Source: PALSA-505 sp036267135 (lineage in GTDB: Bacteria; Actinomycetota; Actinomycetes; Streptosporangiales; Streptosporangiaceae). Taken from it: a DNA stretch of 64,000 nucleotides. The stretch's first letter is position 1. Every line of letters starts with the position of its first letter. The translations under genes and the position numbers were made by a program. The stretch is from assembly GCA_036267135.1 (NCBI GenBank), contig DATAWQ010000160.1, forward strand, positions 1 to 64,000, given 5' to 3'. The notes under the pieces were generated by a model. The model made no database searches. It saw only the letters and a list, made by a program, of their open reading frames with translations, and was not told the DNA's origin. Positions 51,859 to 58,909 of this stretch are shown here, piece by piece.

Positions 51859-51936
51859 GGGAACTCGGGGCGATCGCCGATCCCGCCGAGCGCGAGGCCA
51901 GGTACGAGCAGCTCGTGGCGCAGCAGTACGAACGGG
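51820..51936 (+). pseudogene. relic of an acyl-CoA carboxylase carboxyltransferase C-terminus
   Basis: The frame reads LGYRRELGAIADPAEREARYEQLVAQQYERG, a pattern I associate with the C-terminal part of actinobacterial carboxyl-transferase subunits (typically ...ERGKA-N-A... next). It has no start codon or ribosome site, is preceded by the tandem duplication that repeats its first residues, and breaks off after YERG. No full gene of this type is in the window. It is called a decayed fragment; confidence is limited by family recall. Confidence 0.5.
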
Positions 51937-52004
51937 GCTCCTGGCGGGGCCTAGACACGCCCAGCACAAATGCCGTCTTGCGAGGGGACCAGTGCCCGCG
52001 CTGG

Positions 52005-52010
52005 CATGAT
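52005..52010 (+). promoter_or_regulatory. possible -10 box before the gene at 52017
   Basis: CATGAT followed by 6 nt and the ATG at 52017; it would give a leaderless transcript. Confidence 0.35.
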
Positions 52011-52016
52011 GATCCG

Positions 52017-52487
52017 ATGAGCTCGGGTTTCGACTACTTTTCGGCCGTTTCGGACGAGACGGCCGCAGGCACGGTCAACCTTCCTGGCGGCCCCGGTGCG
52101 CCGCTGGCGGACAGCGCCGGTGAGTCGTCGTTCGACACCGTGCACGTCCAGGGCATCGACCCGCTGGTCCAGCTCTGCACCTTGGAAGCGCTGCTGACCG
52201 AGCGCGCCTTCGAGCAGATCGTGGCGGGTCCCCGCGCGGGGCGCCCGCTGGCCGCCCAGGACGGTGGCCAAAGCCTGGTCGTGACCCTCACCGACGAGCT
52301 TCAGGCCGCGCTGGCCAAGGCCGACGACGAGATACTCGCCTCCGTCGCCGCCCCCTGGACCGAGCCGGACGAACCCTCCGGGCCAGACGACGCGCAGAGC
52401 CTGACCGGGCTGCTGCGGGGGCTGGCTGAGCTGGCCCGCCGGGCCACCGCCAAGAACGAGCGCATGTACTGCTGGATGTGTGCCTGA
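52017..52487 (+). CDS. small conserved hypothetical ending in CWMCA
   Basis: 156 aa. It begins MSSGFDYFSAVSDETAAGTV and is acidic overall, with a helical C-terminal half (LTGLLRGLAELARRATAKN) and a striking end, MYCWMCA. Other actinobacterial proteins of unknown function that I recall share the FDYF opening and a Cys-rich end. The terminal CxxC could bind metal, form a redox pair or be a modification site. It is convergent with the XRE gene (gap 9 bp). No function is proposed. Confidence 0.65.
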   Translation: MSSGFDYFSAVSDETAAGTVNLPGGPGAPLADSAGESSFDTVHVQGIDPLVQLCTLEALLTERAFEQIVAGPRAGRPLAAQDGGQSLVVTLTDELQAALAKADDEILASVAAPWTEPDEPSGPDDAQSLTGLLRGLAELARRATAKNERMYCWMCA

Positions 52488-52496
52488 CCTGTACTT

Positions 52497-52772
52497 TCAG
52501 GCGGTGAGGGCGGAGGCCGGCGCGCTGGCCGGGGCCGAGGTGTGACGGACGACCTCTTCCAGGGAGAGGCCGAGCACGGTGGCCAGGGCCGCGATGGTGA
52601 AGAAGGCGGGCGTGGCGATCCGCCCGGTCTCTATCTTGCGCAGCGTCTCGACCGGCACCCCGGACGCGGCGGCGATCTCGGTCATGCTGCGTGGCCCGCG
52701 GGCCGCACGCAGGAGCTTGCCGAGTCTTTCCCCGCGGGCACGCTCTTCGGGGCTCAACGGCGGCCGGACCAT
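52497..52772 (-). CDS. XRE-family transcriptional regulator
   Basis: 91-aa single HTH_3 domain (about 18-75): SMTEIAAASGVPVETLRKIETG, then FFTIAALATVLGLSLEEVV. The Ala/Ser/Pro tail is short. The ATG at 52772 has TAGTAT 6 nt upstream (52779-52784), a leaderless promoter, with the perfect palindrome ATACCGGTAT just above it. It diverges from a methionine aminopeptidase gene (55 bp apart), so it probably controls both. Confidence 0.87.
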   Translation of the reverse strand: MVRPPLSPEERARGERLGKLLRAARGPRSMTEIAAASGVPVETLRKIETGRIATPAFFTIAALATVLGLSLEEVVRHTSAPASAPASALTA

Positions 52773-52784
52773 ACCGTCATACTA

Positions 52785-52794
52785 ATACCGGTAT
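52785..52794. promoter_or_regulatory. candidate operator between XRE regulator and aminopeptidase
   Basis: ATACCGGTAT, a perfect 10-bp palindrome; flanks ACTA and AGTTATAC extend it imperfectly and half-sites ATACCG recur at 52771. It touches the -10 box of the XRE gene on one side and faces the map gene on the other. Confidence 0.5.
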
Positions 52795-52826
52795 AGTTAT
52801 ACCGTCCGGTCGGTGGGAGGTGCGGT

Positions 52827-53594
52827 GTGGTCGAGATCAAGACACCGGGAGAGATCGACGCGATGCACGCCGCCGGGCAGGTCGTCGCCCAGATGCTGGC
52901 GGCCGTCCGGACGGTCGCGGCACCCGGCGCCCGGGTGTCCGAGCTGGACGAGGCGGCCCGCTCCGTGCTGGCCGACGCCCGCGCCACTTCGCCGTTCCTG
53001 GCCTATCACCCGGCGTGGGCGCGCACCCCGTTCCCTGCGGCCGTCTGTGTGTCGGTCAACGACGCCGCCCTGCACGGCCCACCGGGCCGCCGCCGGCTGT
53101 CCGACGGTGACCTGGTCAGCGTCGATGCCGGGGCCGTCGTGGACGGGTGGACGGGCGACGCGGCCATCTCGTTCACCGCGGGCGAGCCGTGCGCCCGTGA
53201 CGCCGAGCTCATCGACGCCGCCAACGCGGCGCTGCGAGCGGGCATCGCCGCGGCCGTTCCCGGTGCCCGCATCGGCGACATCTCCGCCGCCATCGGCGCC
53301 GTCGGGCGCGCCGCCGGTGTCGGCATCTGCCCGGACTTCGGCGGGCACGGCGTCGGCCGGGCCATGCACGAAGACCCGCACATCCCCAATCGGGGCCGGG
53401 CCGGCCGCGGCCTGCGGCTGCAGCCGGGGCTGGTCATCGCGATCGAACCCTGGTTCCTGGCGGGCGGGCAGGACCACTACCGCATCGACCGCGACGGCTG
53501 GACCGTGCGCAGCGCCGACGGCAGCCGGGCCGCCCACGTGGAGCACACGATCGCCGTCACCCCCGACGGCCCACGCATCCTCACCACCCTGTAG
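52827..53594 (+). CDS. map: type I methionine aminopeptidase
   Basis: 255 aa. Metal ligands are all present: two Asp in VDAGAVVDGWTGDAA, His in GGHGVGRAMHEDP, and two Glu in VIAIEPWFLAGG and AAHVEHTIAVT. It removes the initiator Met from nascent proteins with a small second residue. Linkage to an XRE gene rather than to ribosomal protein genes (secY-adk-map) suggests an accessory copy under special control. GGGAGG lies before the GTG. The N-terminal zinc extension of type Ic is absent. Confidence 0.92.
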   Translation: MVEIKTPGEIDAMHAAGQVVAQMLAAVRTVAAPGARVSELDEAARSVLADARATSPFLAYHPAWARTPFPAAVCVSVNDAALHGPPGRRRLSDGDLVSVDAGAVVDGWTGDAAISFTAGEPCARDAELIDAANAALRAGIAAAVPGARIGDISAAIGAVGRAAGVGICPDFGGHGVGRAMHEDPHIPNRGRAGRGLRLQPGLVIAIEPWFLAGGQDHYRIDRDGWTVRSADGSRAAHVEHTIAVTPDGPRILTTL

Positions 53595-53631
53595 CCGGTC
53601 CTGGGCATCGCCAGGCCCCGCATGCTGTCCG

Positions 53632-54204
53632 TCAGCGGGTGTACAGCCCATCCAGGCGGCCGCGGGCCAGGACGGGACCAGCCACCGCCGCGAACACCGC
53701 CGTGGGCTTGGCTTTGTCCAGCGCCTCCGCGCCGTCCACGGCGGTGACCGGGGTGGCGTAGGCGAAAAGCTGGAAGACGTAGCGGTGCGGCCCGTGGCCC
53801 TTGATGGGTGCGGGACCGACGTAGCCGCGGCCCATGCCAGCACGGAGCGGCCGTACCCCGGGGGCCGGGCTGTCGGAGTTCAGCCCGCCCGCGGGCAGCG
53901 CCTCCACATCGCGTTCGAGCAGGGCGACACAGTGCACGAACGGACTGCTGGTGGGGGAGTCGACATCCTGGATGACCAGCAGCAACTGGGCGGTTCCCGC
54001 GGGCACGCCGGTCCACGTCAGCGCGGGCGACCGGTTCTCGCCTCCCGCGTGCTTGCCCGCGTGCACCCGCGGAATGTCGCCGCCATGCTGGAAGTCGGCG
54101 CTGTGCAGCGTGAGGGCCTCGGGCCCGGCGAGCGCCGGGAGATTCCAGGCGAGGTTCGTCTCCCCGGCGCGCTTGTTCTTCAGCAGGGTTCCCAGAATTG
54201 GCAT
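53632..54204 (-). CDS. YbhB/YbcL-type PEBP family protein
   Basis: 190 aa. It has the phosphatidylethanolamine-binding fold: SPALTWTGVPAGTAQLLLVIQD (ligand site with Asp/Pro), FVHCVALLE, GMGRGYVGPAPIKGHGPHRYVFQLFA. Bacterial members are cytoplasmic and of uncertain role. There is no signal peptide. The ATG at 54204 has GGGGAG upstream. It is convergent with map and co-directional with the phosphotransferase at 54262. Confidence 0.88.
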   Translation of the reverse strand: MPILGTLLKNKRAGETNLAWNLPALAGPEALTLHSADFQHGGDIPRVHAGKHAGGENRSPALTWTGVPAGTAQLLLVIQDVDSPTSSPFVHCVALLERDVEALPAGGLNSDSPAPGVRPLRAGMGRGYVGPAPIKGHGPHRYVFQLFAYATPVTAVDGAEALDKAKPTAVFAAVAGPVLARGRLDGLYTR

Positions 54205-54261
54205 GCGAACTCCCCTTCGGCCTGCGGCAGATGCTGGATCGCTGCAGTGTAAGACCTGCGC

Positions 54262-55158
54262 TCAGGCGGAACGTGCGGCGGTGACGATGCGCTCGAGGGT
54301 GCGCCTGCCCAGCCGGCTCATGGCCGGGTTGGTCTCGGCGTAGTACCAGACCAGGCCCAGCGCCTGCTGGAAAGCCCACGCCTTGCCGCGCTCCCACTCC
54401 AGGTCGTCGCTGCGCATGTCGGCCCGCAGCACCTGCCGTGGGCCGGTGTCCAGCAGATGCCACCCGGCCACGAGATCCAGCGCGGGATCGGCCGGTCCCA
54501 GCCCGCCGACGTCGAGCACTCCGGCCAGGCGCCCGCCGGCCACCAGCACGTTGCCGGGAATCAGGTCCTTGTGGTTCATCACGTCGCCAGCGGTGCGCGG
54601 CAGACCCCGCAACTCACTCCACAGGCCGCGGAGCAGCGGGACGTCCAGCAGCCCGGCGCTGCGCTCGAAGCAGCTCTGCACGTACGCGTCGTGCCGGAGC
54701 AGGTCACCGCCCCGGCCTTCGCCGCTGAACGTCCTGCCGTGGGTGCCGAGGGTGCGCACGCCGCGGATGAACTCGGCCAGGTCGTGGGCGAACGCGACCG
54801 ACTGGCCCGGGTCCTCGTCGTTGGCCGTGGTCCCTGGCAGCCACGTCTGCACCGACCAGGGCAGCGGAAATCCCGGCCCGGGCTCGCCGATCGCGACAGG
54901 TTCTGGGGTGGCGAACCGGGTGCGGCCCGCCAGTTCCCTGGCCGCCGCCGCCTCGGCCTCCAGTTCCTGGCGGGCCGCCTCGGCGTCCCCCGATTGCAGC
55001 GGCAGCCTGGCCGCCAGTGCGCTGCCGATCCGGAAGATCGCATTGACCGTCCCAGGAGAGGCGATCGCCCTGATGGGCAGTCCGCGCCACTCGGGGAACT
55101 GCGCGTCCACCAGATCGCGGACGGTCTCGGGGGAGATCGTCAGCTGACTGGCGTGCAT
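54262..55158 (-). CDS. aminoglycoside-phosphotransferase-like kinase
   Basis: 298 aa from the ATG at 55158; a GTG 6 bp upstream has a GATGCT box 6 nt before it and is an alternative. The protein kinase-like fold shows NAIFRIGSALAARLPL, the catalytic loop DVMNHKDLIPGNVLVAGG (HxD with Lys for Gly, then Asn) and the metal Asp in GVLDVGGLGPADPALDLV. It phosphorylates an unknown alcohol; known relatives act on aminoglycosides, macrolides or homoserine. Divergent from the DinB-like relic. Confidence 0.8.
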   Translation of the reverse strand: MHASQLTISPETVRDLVDAQFPEWRGLPIRAIASPGTVNAIFRIGSALAARLPLQSGDAEAARQELEAEAAAARELAGRTRFATPEPVAIGEPGPGFPLPWSVQTWLPGTTANDEDPGQSVAFAHDLAEFIRGVRTLGTHGRTFSGEGRGGDLLRHDAYVQSCFERSAGLLDVPLLRGLWSELRGLPRTAGDVMNHKDLIPGNVLVAGGRLAGVLDVGGLGPADPALDLVAGWHLLDTGPRQVLRADMRSDDLEWERGKAWAFQQALGLVWYYAETNPAMSRLGRRTLERIVTAARSA

Positions 55159-55222
55159 CTTCACACCGTGAGCATCGCCGGTACCGTTATCGGCCCGCAA
55201 TCTATTTTCGCATCACGCCGTC

Positions 55223-55228
55223 TAAGCT
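55223..55228 (+). promoter_or_regulatory. surviving leaderless -10 box of the DinB-like relic
   Basis: TAAGCT followed by 7 nt and the GTG at 55236, the same geometry as for intact genes in the window. Confidence 0.4.
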
Positions 55229-55235
55229 GGACGCC

Positions 55236-55510
55236 GTGACGGGGGACGAGCGGAGCCCAGGGCAGTACGCAGCCGATATCGACGCCGCGCGAGACCGGCT
55301 CGTCGCATTCGTGGAATCGCGCACCGCGGCGCCGCCCTCAGCGACCTCGTGGCCGGCTGCTCCGCCGCGGACCTGAAAGCCGGTGACGGCCGGATCGAGG
55401 GCATGGTCCGGGTCGCGATCCGCCATCCGGACAACCATCGCGCCGAGATCGACGCCGCACTGGCGGCCGGCCAGTCGGCCGGCCAGCCGGCCGACCGTAG
55501 CCTGAGCTAA
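55236..55510 (+). pseudogene. decayed DinB-superfamily-like gene
   Basis: The frame from the GTG at 55236 reads VTGDERSPGQYAADIDAARD and then RLVAFVESR, a helix 1 of DinB/maleylpyruvate isomerase type, and ends at a TGA at 55374. The remaining protein is in another frame: SDLVAGCSAADLKAGDGRI and then VAIRHPDNHRAEIDAALAAG to the TAA at 55508, with the HxxxHRxxI helix typical of the family C-terminus. The total is only about 90 codons against the usual 150-180, so the middle has been deleted. The leaderless promoter remains. Confidence 0.5.
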
Positions 55511-55546
55511 CCGATCACCCTGATGACGGAAATCAAGCCTGACTGA

Positions 55547-55578
55547 CCTGAGATAACACAAATTTGTGTTATCTCAGG
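55547..55578. promoter_or_regulatory. perfect 32-bp palindromic operator over the -35 region
   Basis: Arms CCTGAGATAACACAAA and its exact complement meet at 55562/55563. It overlaps the -35 box TTGTGT (55564-55569) of the promoter that drives the GbsR/MarR gene and the DrrAB-like exporter, so a bound repressor would block transcription. Confidence 0.9.
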
Positions 55579-55592
55579 CAAGAATGTATTCT
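55564..55592 (+). promoter_or_regulatory. promoter of the GbsR/MarR-DrrAB operon
   Basis: -35 TTGTGT (55564-55569), 17-nt spacer, -10 TATTCT (55587-55592), then 6 nt to the ATG at 55599. A textbook leaderless sigma-70 promoter. Confidence 0.75.
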
Positions 55593-55598
55593 CATGCT

Positions 55599-56099
55599 AT
55601 GCCGACAGATGCCGAGATCACGTTCGCCGACCATGTGGGGCGCTTCTACGCGCGCCGGTACGGGATGGCGCCGATGGTGGGCAGGCTGCTGGGTTACCTG
55701 GCGGTGTGTGACCCCCGCGACCAGAGCATCGCCGAGCTGACCGAGGCGCTGCTGGCCAGCCGGAGCGCGATCGCCGGCGCGGTCGGCGCGCTGGAAACCC
55801 TGGGCCTGATCCACCGCTCGCGGGCCGCCGGCGAGCGAATGGACCGGATCCGCATCGACATGTCCTCCTCACACGCGATGGGATTCGACGTCTCGGAGTA
55901 CCGGGAACAAGGCGAGCTCGCCCGCGAGGGGCTGCGGGTGATCGCCGATGCCCTGCCCGGGCGGCAGGCGGTGCTGCTGGAGTGGGCCGCGTTCGCCGAC
56001 TTCCTCGCCGAGCGGCTCCCCCTGCTGGAGAAGGACTGGAACGCGCACCGCGAAGCGCTGCGCGACGCCGGCCAGCTCCCCGCCAACCCGCCCGGCTGA
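55599..56099 (+). CDS. GbsR/MarR-family transcriptional regulator
   Basis: 166 aa from the ATG at 55599, chosen by promoter geometry over an ATG at 55566 that falls inside the operator. The winged HTH is in FYARRYGMAPMVGRLLGYL, SIAELTEALLASRSAIAGAVGALETLGLI and RAAGERMDRIRID. GbsR-type regulators of actinobacteria usually stand before ABC exporters, as here (57 bp to the ATPase gene). It very probably binds the 32-bp palindrome in its own promoter and releases on ligand binding. Confidence 0.88.
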   Translation: MPTDAEITFADHVGRFYARRYGMAPMVGRLLGYLAVCDPRDQSIAELTEALLASRSAIAGAVGALETLGLIHRSRAAGERMDRIRIDMSSSHAMGFDVSEYREQGELAREGLRVIADALPGRQAVLLEWAAFADFLAERLPLLEKDWNAHREALRDAGQLPANPPG

Positions 56100-56156
56100 G
56101 GCGCGAGCTACCCGGCCGAACCCAGGCTTCCCGCCCGACCGAAAGGACCAGGAACA

Positions 56157-57134
56157 ATGACGAGTGGCTCAACCATGCCCGCAATCGCCGCCCGCGGGGT
56201 CCGCAAGTCGTTCGGTGATCACTGTGTGCTCGACGATGTCGACCTCACGGTCGCCGAGGGCACGATCTTCGCCCTGCTCGGCCCCAACGGAGCCGGCAAG
56301 ACCACGATGGTGCGCATCCTGTCCACCCTGATCCGGGCCGACGGCGGGGACGTCCGGGTCGCCGGGCACGACGTGGCCACCGAGGCGGACGGGGTACGGG
56401 CCGCCATCGGGGTCACCGGCCAGTTCTCGGCGGTGGACAACCTGCTCACCGGCACGGAGAACCTGCGCATGATGGCCGACCTGCGCCATCTGGGCCGCCG
56501 CGCCGGCCCTCAGCGGGTGACGGAACTGCTCGGGCAGTTCGACCTCGCCGACGCGGCGGACAAGCTGCTGTCCACCTACTCCGGGGGAATGCGGCGCCGG
56601 CTGGACCTGGCGATGACCCTCGTCGGCAACCCCAGGCTGATCTTCCTGGACGAGCCCACCACCGGGCTGGACCCGCGCAGCCGCCGCACCATGTGGCAGA
56701 TCATCGGCGAGCTGGCCGCCGACGGCGTCACGATCTTCCTCACCACCCAGTACCTCGACGAGGCCGACCATCTCGCCGACCGGATCGCGGTGCTCGATCA
56801 CGGCCGCATCGTCGCCGAGGGGACCCCCGCCGAACTCAAACGCCGCATCCCCGGCGGGCACATTGAACTCCGGTTCGGCGACCCGGACACGCTGCGCCAA
56901 GCCGCCGGGCTGCTCGGCACCGCCCAGCCCGACCCTGAGCAGCTCGCCCTTCAGGTCCCCGGCGATGGCACCGTCGCCTCGCTGCGCCGTCTGCTCGGCC
57001 AGCTCGACAGCGCCCGCATCGAGGTCGAGAACCTGTCCATTCACACCCCCGACCTCGACGACGTGTTCTTCGCGGTCACCGGCCGTCCCAGCACTGAACC
57101 GACCCCATCGAAGCAGGAAGCCCTTCAGCCATGA
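56157..57134 (+). CDS. DrrA-type ABC exporter ATPase
   Basis: 325 aa. Walker A is LLGPNGAGKTTMVR, the Q-loop is in GVTGQFSAVDNLLTGTENL, the signature YSGGMRRRLDLAM, Walker B LIFLDEPTTGLDPRSR, and the H-loop FLTTQYLDEADHLADR (Gln in place of His). ATPases of the daunorubicin-resistance group typically have this Q, and the C-terminal domain ends with DLDDVFFAVTGRP. They export drugs with their DrrB partner. The ATG is 57 bp after the regulator gene. Confidence 0.93.
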   Translation: MTSGSTMPAIAARGVRKSFGDHCVLDDVDLTVAEGTIFALLGPNGAGKTTMVRILSTLIRADGGDVRVAGHDVATEADGVRAAIGVTGQFSAVDNLLTGTENLRMMADLRHLGRRAGPQRVTELLGQFDLADAADKLLSTYSGGMRRRLDLAMTLVGNPRLIFLDEPTTGLDPRSRRTMWQIIGELAADGVTIFLTTQYLDEADHLADRIAVLDHGRIVAEGTPAELKRRIPGGHIELRFGDPDTLRQAAGLLGTAQPDPEQLALQVPGDGTVASLRRLLGQLDSARIEVENLSIHTPDLDDVFFAVTGRPSTEPTPSKQEALQP

Positions 57135-57931
57135 CCTCCCTTGCCTATACCGTCACCGACTCGGCGACGATGCTGCGCCGCAACCTCAAACATCAGCTGC
57201 GCTACCCATCGGTCACGCTGATGCTCGTCGGCATGCCCATCGTGTTCCTGCTGCTGTTCGTCTACGTCTTCGGCGGCCAGCTCGGCGCCGGGCTAGGCGG
57301 CCAGCACGGCGACCGGGCCGCCTACCTCACCTACGTCGTGCCCGGCATCTTGATCATGGCGGTGGCCTCGGCCGCGCTGGGCACCGCGATATCGGTCGCC
57401 ACCGACATGACCGGGGGCATCATCGACCGGTTCCGCACGATGGCCATCGCCCGCGGCGCCGTGCTGACCGGCCACGTGATCGGCAGCATGATCCAAACCG
57501 TCATCGCCGTCACGATCGTGCTCGGTGTCGCCCTGGCCCTCGGATACCGCCCCACCGCGGGCCCGCTCGCGTGGCTGGCCGCCGTCGGGGTGCTGCTCCT
57601 GTTCACCTTCGCGCTGGTGTGGCTGTCCGCCGCCCTCGGCCTGGCCGCGAAGAGCGTCGAGACCGCCAGCAACACCCCGATGTTCCTGACCCTGCTGCCG
57701 CTGCTCAGCAGCGGATTCGTGCCGACCGGCAGCATGCCGCCCGGGTTGCGGCAATTCGCCGAGTACCAGCCCTACACTCCCGTCACCCAGACCGTGCGCG
57801 GGCTGCTCACCGGCACCCCCATCGGCATGCACGCCGTGGCCGCCGTCGCGTGGAGCGTCGGCATCGCCCTGGTCTGCTACCTGTGGTCCGTGCGTTTGTA
57901 CAACCGCAGGCGGGCCGCCGAACCGAAGTGA
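57131..57931 (+). CDS. DrrB-type ABC-2 exporter permease
   Basis: 266 aa with six membrane helices. Cytoplasmic N-terminus DSATMLRRNLKHQLRYPSVT, helix 1 LMLVGMPIVFLLLFVYVFGG, then the loop VATDMTGGIIDRFRTMAI that touches the ATPase, and CLSAALGLAAKSVETASN-like sequence in the second half. The ATG overlaps the stop of the ATPase gene by 4 bp (ATGA). It completes a repressor-controlled drug exporter. The substrate cannot be inferred, but operator control suggests that a toxic compound induces it. Confidence 0.93.
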   Translation: MTSLAYTVTDSATMLRRNLKHQLRYPSVTLMLVGMPIVFLLLFVYVFGGQLGAGLGGQHGDRAAYLTYVVPGILIMAVASAALGTAISVATDMTGGIIDRFRTMAIARGAVLTGHVIGSMIQTVIAVTIVLGVALALGYRPTAGPLAWLAAVGVLLLFTFALVWLSAALGLAAKSVETASNTPMFLTLLPLLSSGFVPTGSMPPGLRQFAEYQPYTPVTQTVRGLLTGTPIGMHAVAAVAWSVGIALVCYLWSVRLYNRRRAAEPK

Positions 57932-57967
57932 CGCCGCGAAACGGCTCCCGCGAAACGACCCCGCAGG

Positions 57968-58783
57968 CTAGGACACCCTGACCGACTGGCCGGGAAAGAT
58001 CAGATTGGGATTTCCGATCTGAGGATTCAGCGCCTCGATTTCGGCCAGGCTAAGGCCGTGCTTCTCGGCGATCAGCGACAGGGTGTCCCCGCCCTGCACG
58101 GTGTAATACTGAGCGGCGGACGGCGGGGCGCCCGAACCGACATTCAAAATGTCGCCGGCCCACAAGACGCTGAAGGTTCCGGCGGGGTGGCCGGCCTGCG
58201 GGTTAAGCGATTCGAGCTGTGACAGGGTCAAGCTGTGCTTTTGGGCAATGGTGGACAAGTCGTCGCCCGGTTGCACCACGTAGGTGTTGGCGCCCGGAGC
58301 GGTCGGCCCCTGGACGGGGGGCGGCTCGGGCGTACCGGGGGCGCGATCGAGCAGAAGGTTCATGATGTTGACGATCTTCGCCGCGTAGTAGGGGTCACTG
58401 GCCCAGTGCCTGGCCACTCCTGCCGGGGTGGCGGAGACGTAATAAGAGCCCCCGGGTGTGAGGTAGTGCCTCTTCAGGAAGTTACCCCAGTACTCCACGC
58501 AGTCGGCCGGGCTGTGGTAGCTGCTCGCGTTCCCGTACGGGTTAGAGTCATACGCCGTGATCCCGAAGAGGTTATTTTTGTCTTCGGCGATAGCCGAGAC
58601 GCCCCAGCCGGTCTCTTCGATAGCCTGTGCCATTCCCCAGAAGGCGTTGACGCCGTCGCGACCCTCGACGTCGATGAATGCTTTACCCAAACCTTGCAGC
58701 TTGCCGTGACCATTTAACAATGCGTTGATCGTGTGCGCGCTGAGGTCTGACCTGGTGAGCAATGATGAGCCGGTAGTAAACAT
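57968..58783 (-). CDS. glucosaminidase with two LysM repeats, no signal peptide
   Basis: 271 aa from the ATG at 58783 (GGGGG-rich ribosome site upstream). The glucosaminidase domain (about 20-160) has the catalytic Glu in QAIEETGWGVSAIAEDKNNLFG. Two LysM modules follow: YVVQPGDDLSTIAQKHSLTL and YYTVQGGDTLSLIAEKHGLS. They bind peptidoglycan, and the first domain cleaves GlcNAc-MurNAc bonds. No signal peptide or lipobox is seen, which is unusual for such an enzyme; it may need an unusual route or lysis for release. Convergent with the DrrB gene. Confidence 0.87.
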   Translation of the reverse strand: MFTTGSSLLTRSDLSAHTINALLNGHGKLQGLGKAFIDVEGRDGVNAFWGMAQAIEETGWGVSAIAEDKNNLFGITAYDSNPYGNASSYHSPADCVEYWGNFLKRHYLTPGGSYYVSATPAGVARHWASDPYYAAKIVNIMNLLLDRAPGTPEPPPVQGPTAPGANTYVVQPGDDLSTIAQKHSLTLSQLESLNPQAGHPAGTFSVLWAGDILNVGSGAPPSAAQYYTVQGGDTLSLIAEKHGLSLAEIEALNPQIGNPNLIFPGQSVRVS

Positions 58784-58909
58784 GCCCTTTCCCCCTTCTT
58801 GATCTCCCCTTGACGTGTATTTTACCAAAATATGGGCCGGTTTGCTCCTGCCTTCCGGATGGGTACACCTGTGGTGGGAGTGATGACCGATTACGGCAGA
58901 ATGTGCCTG

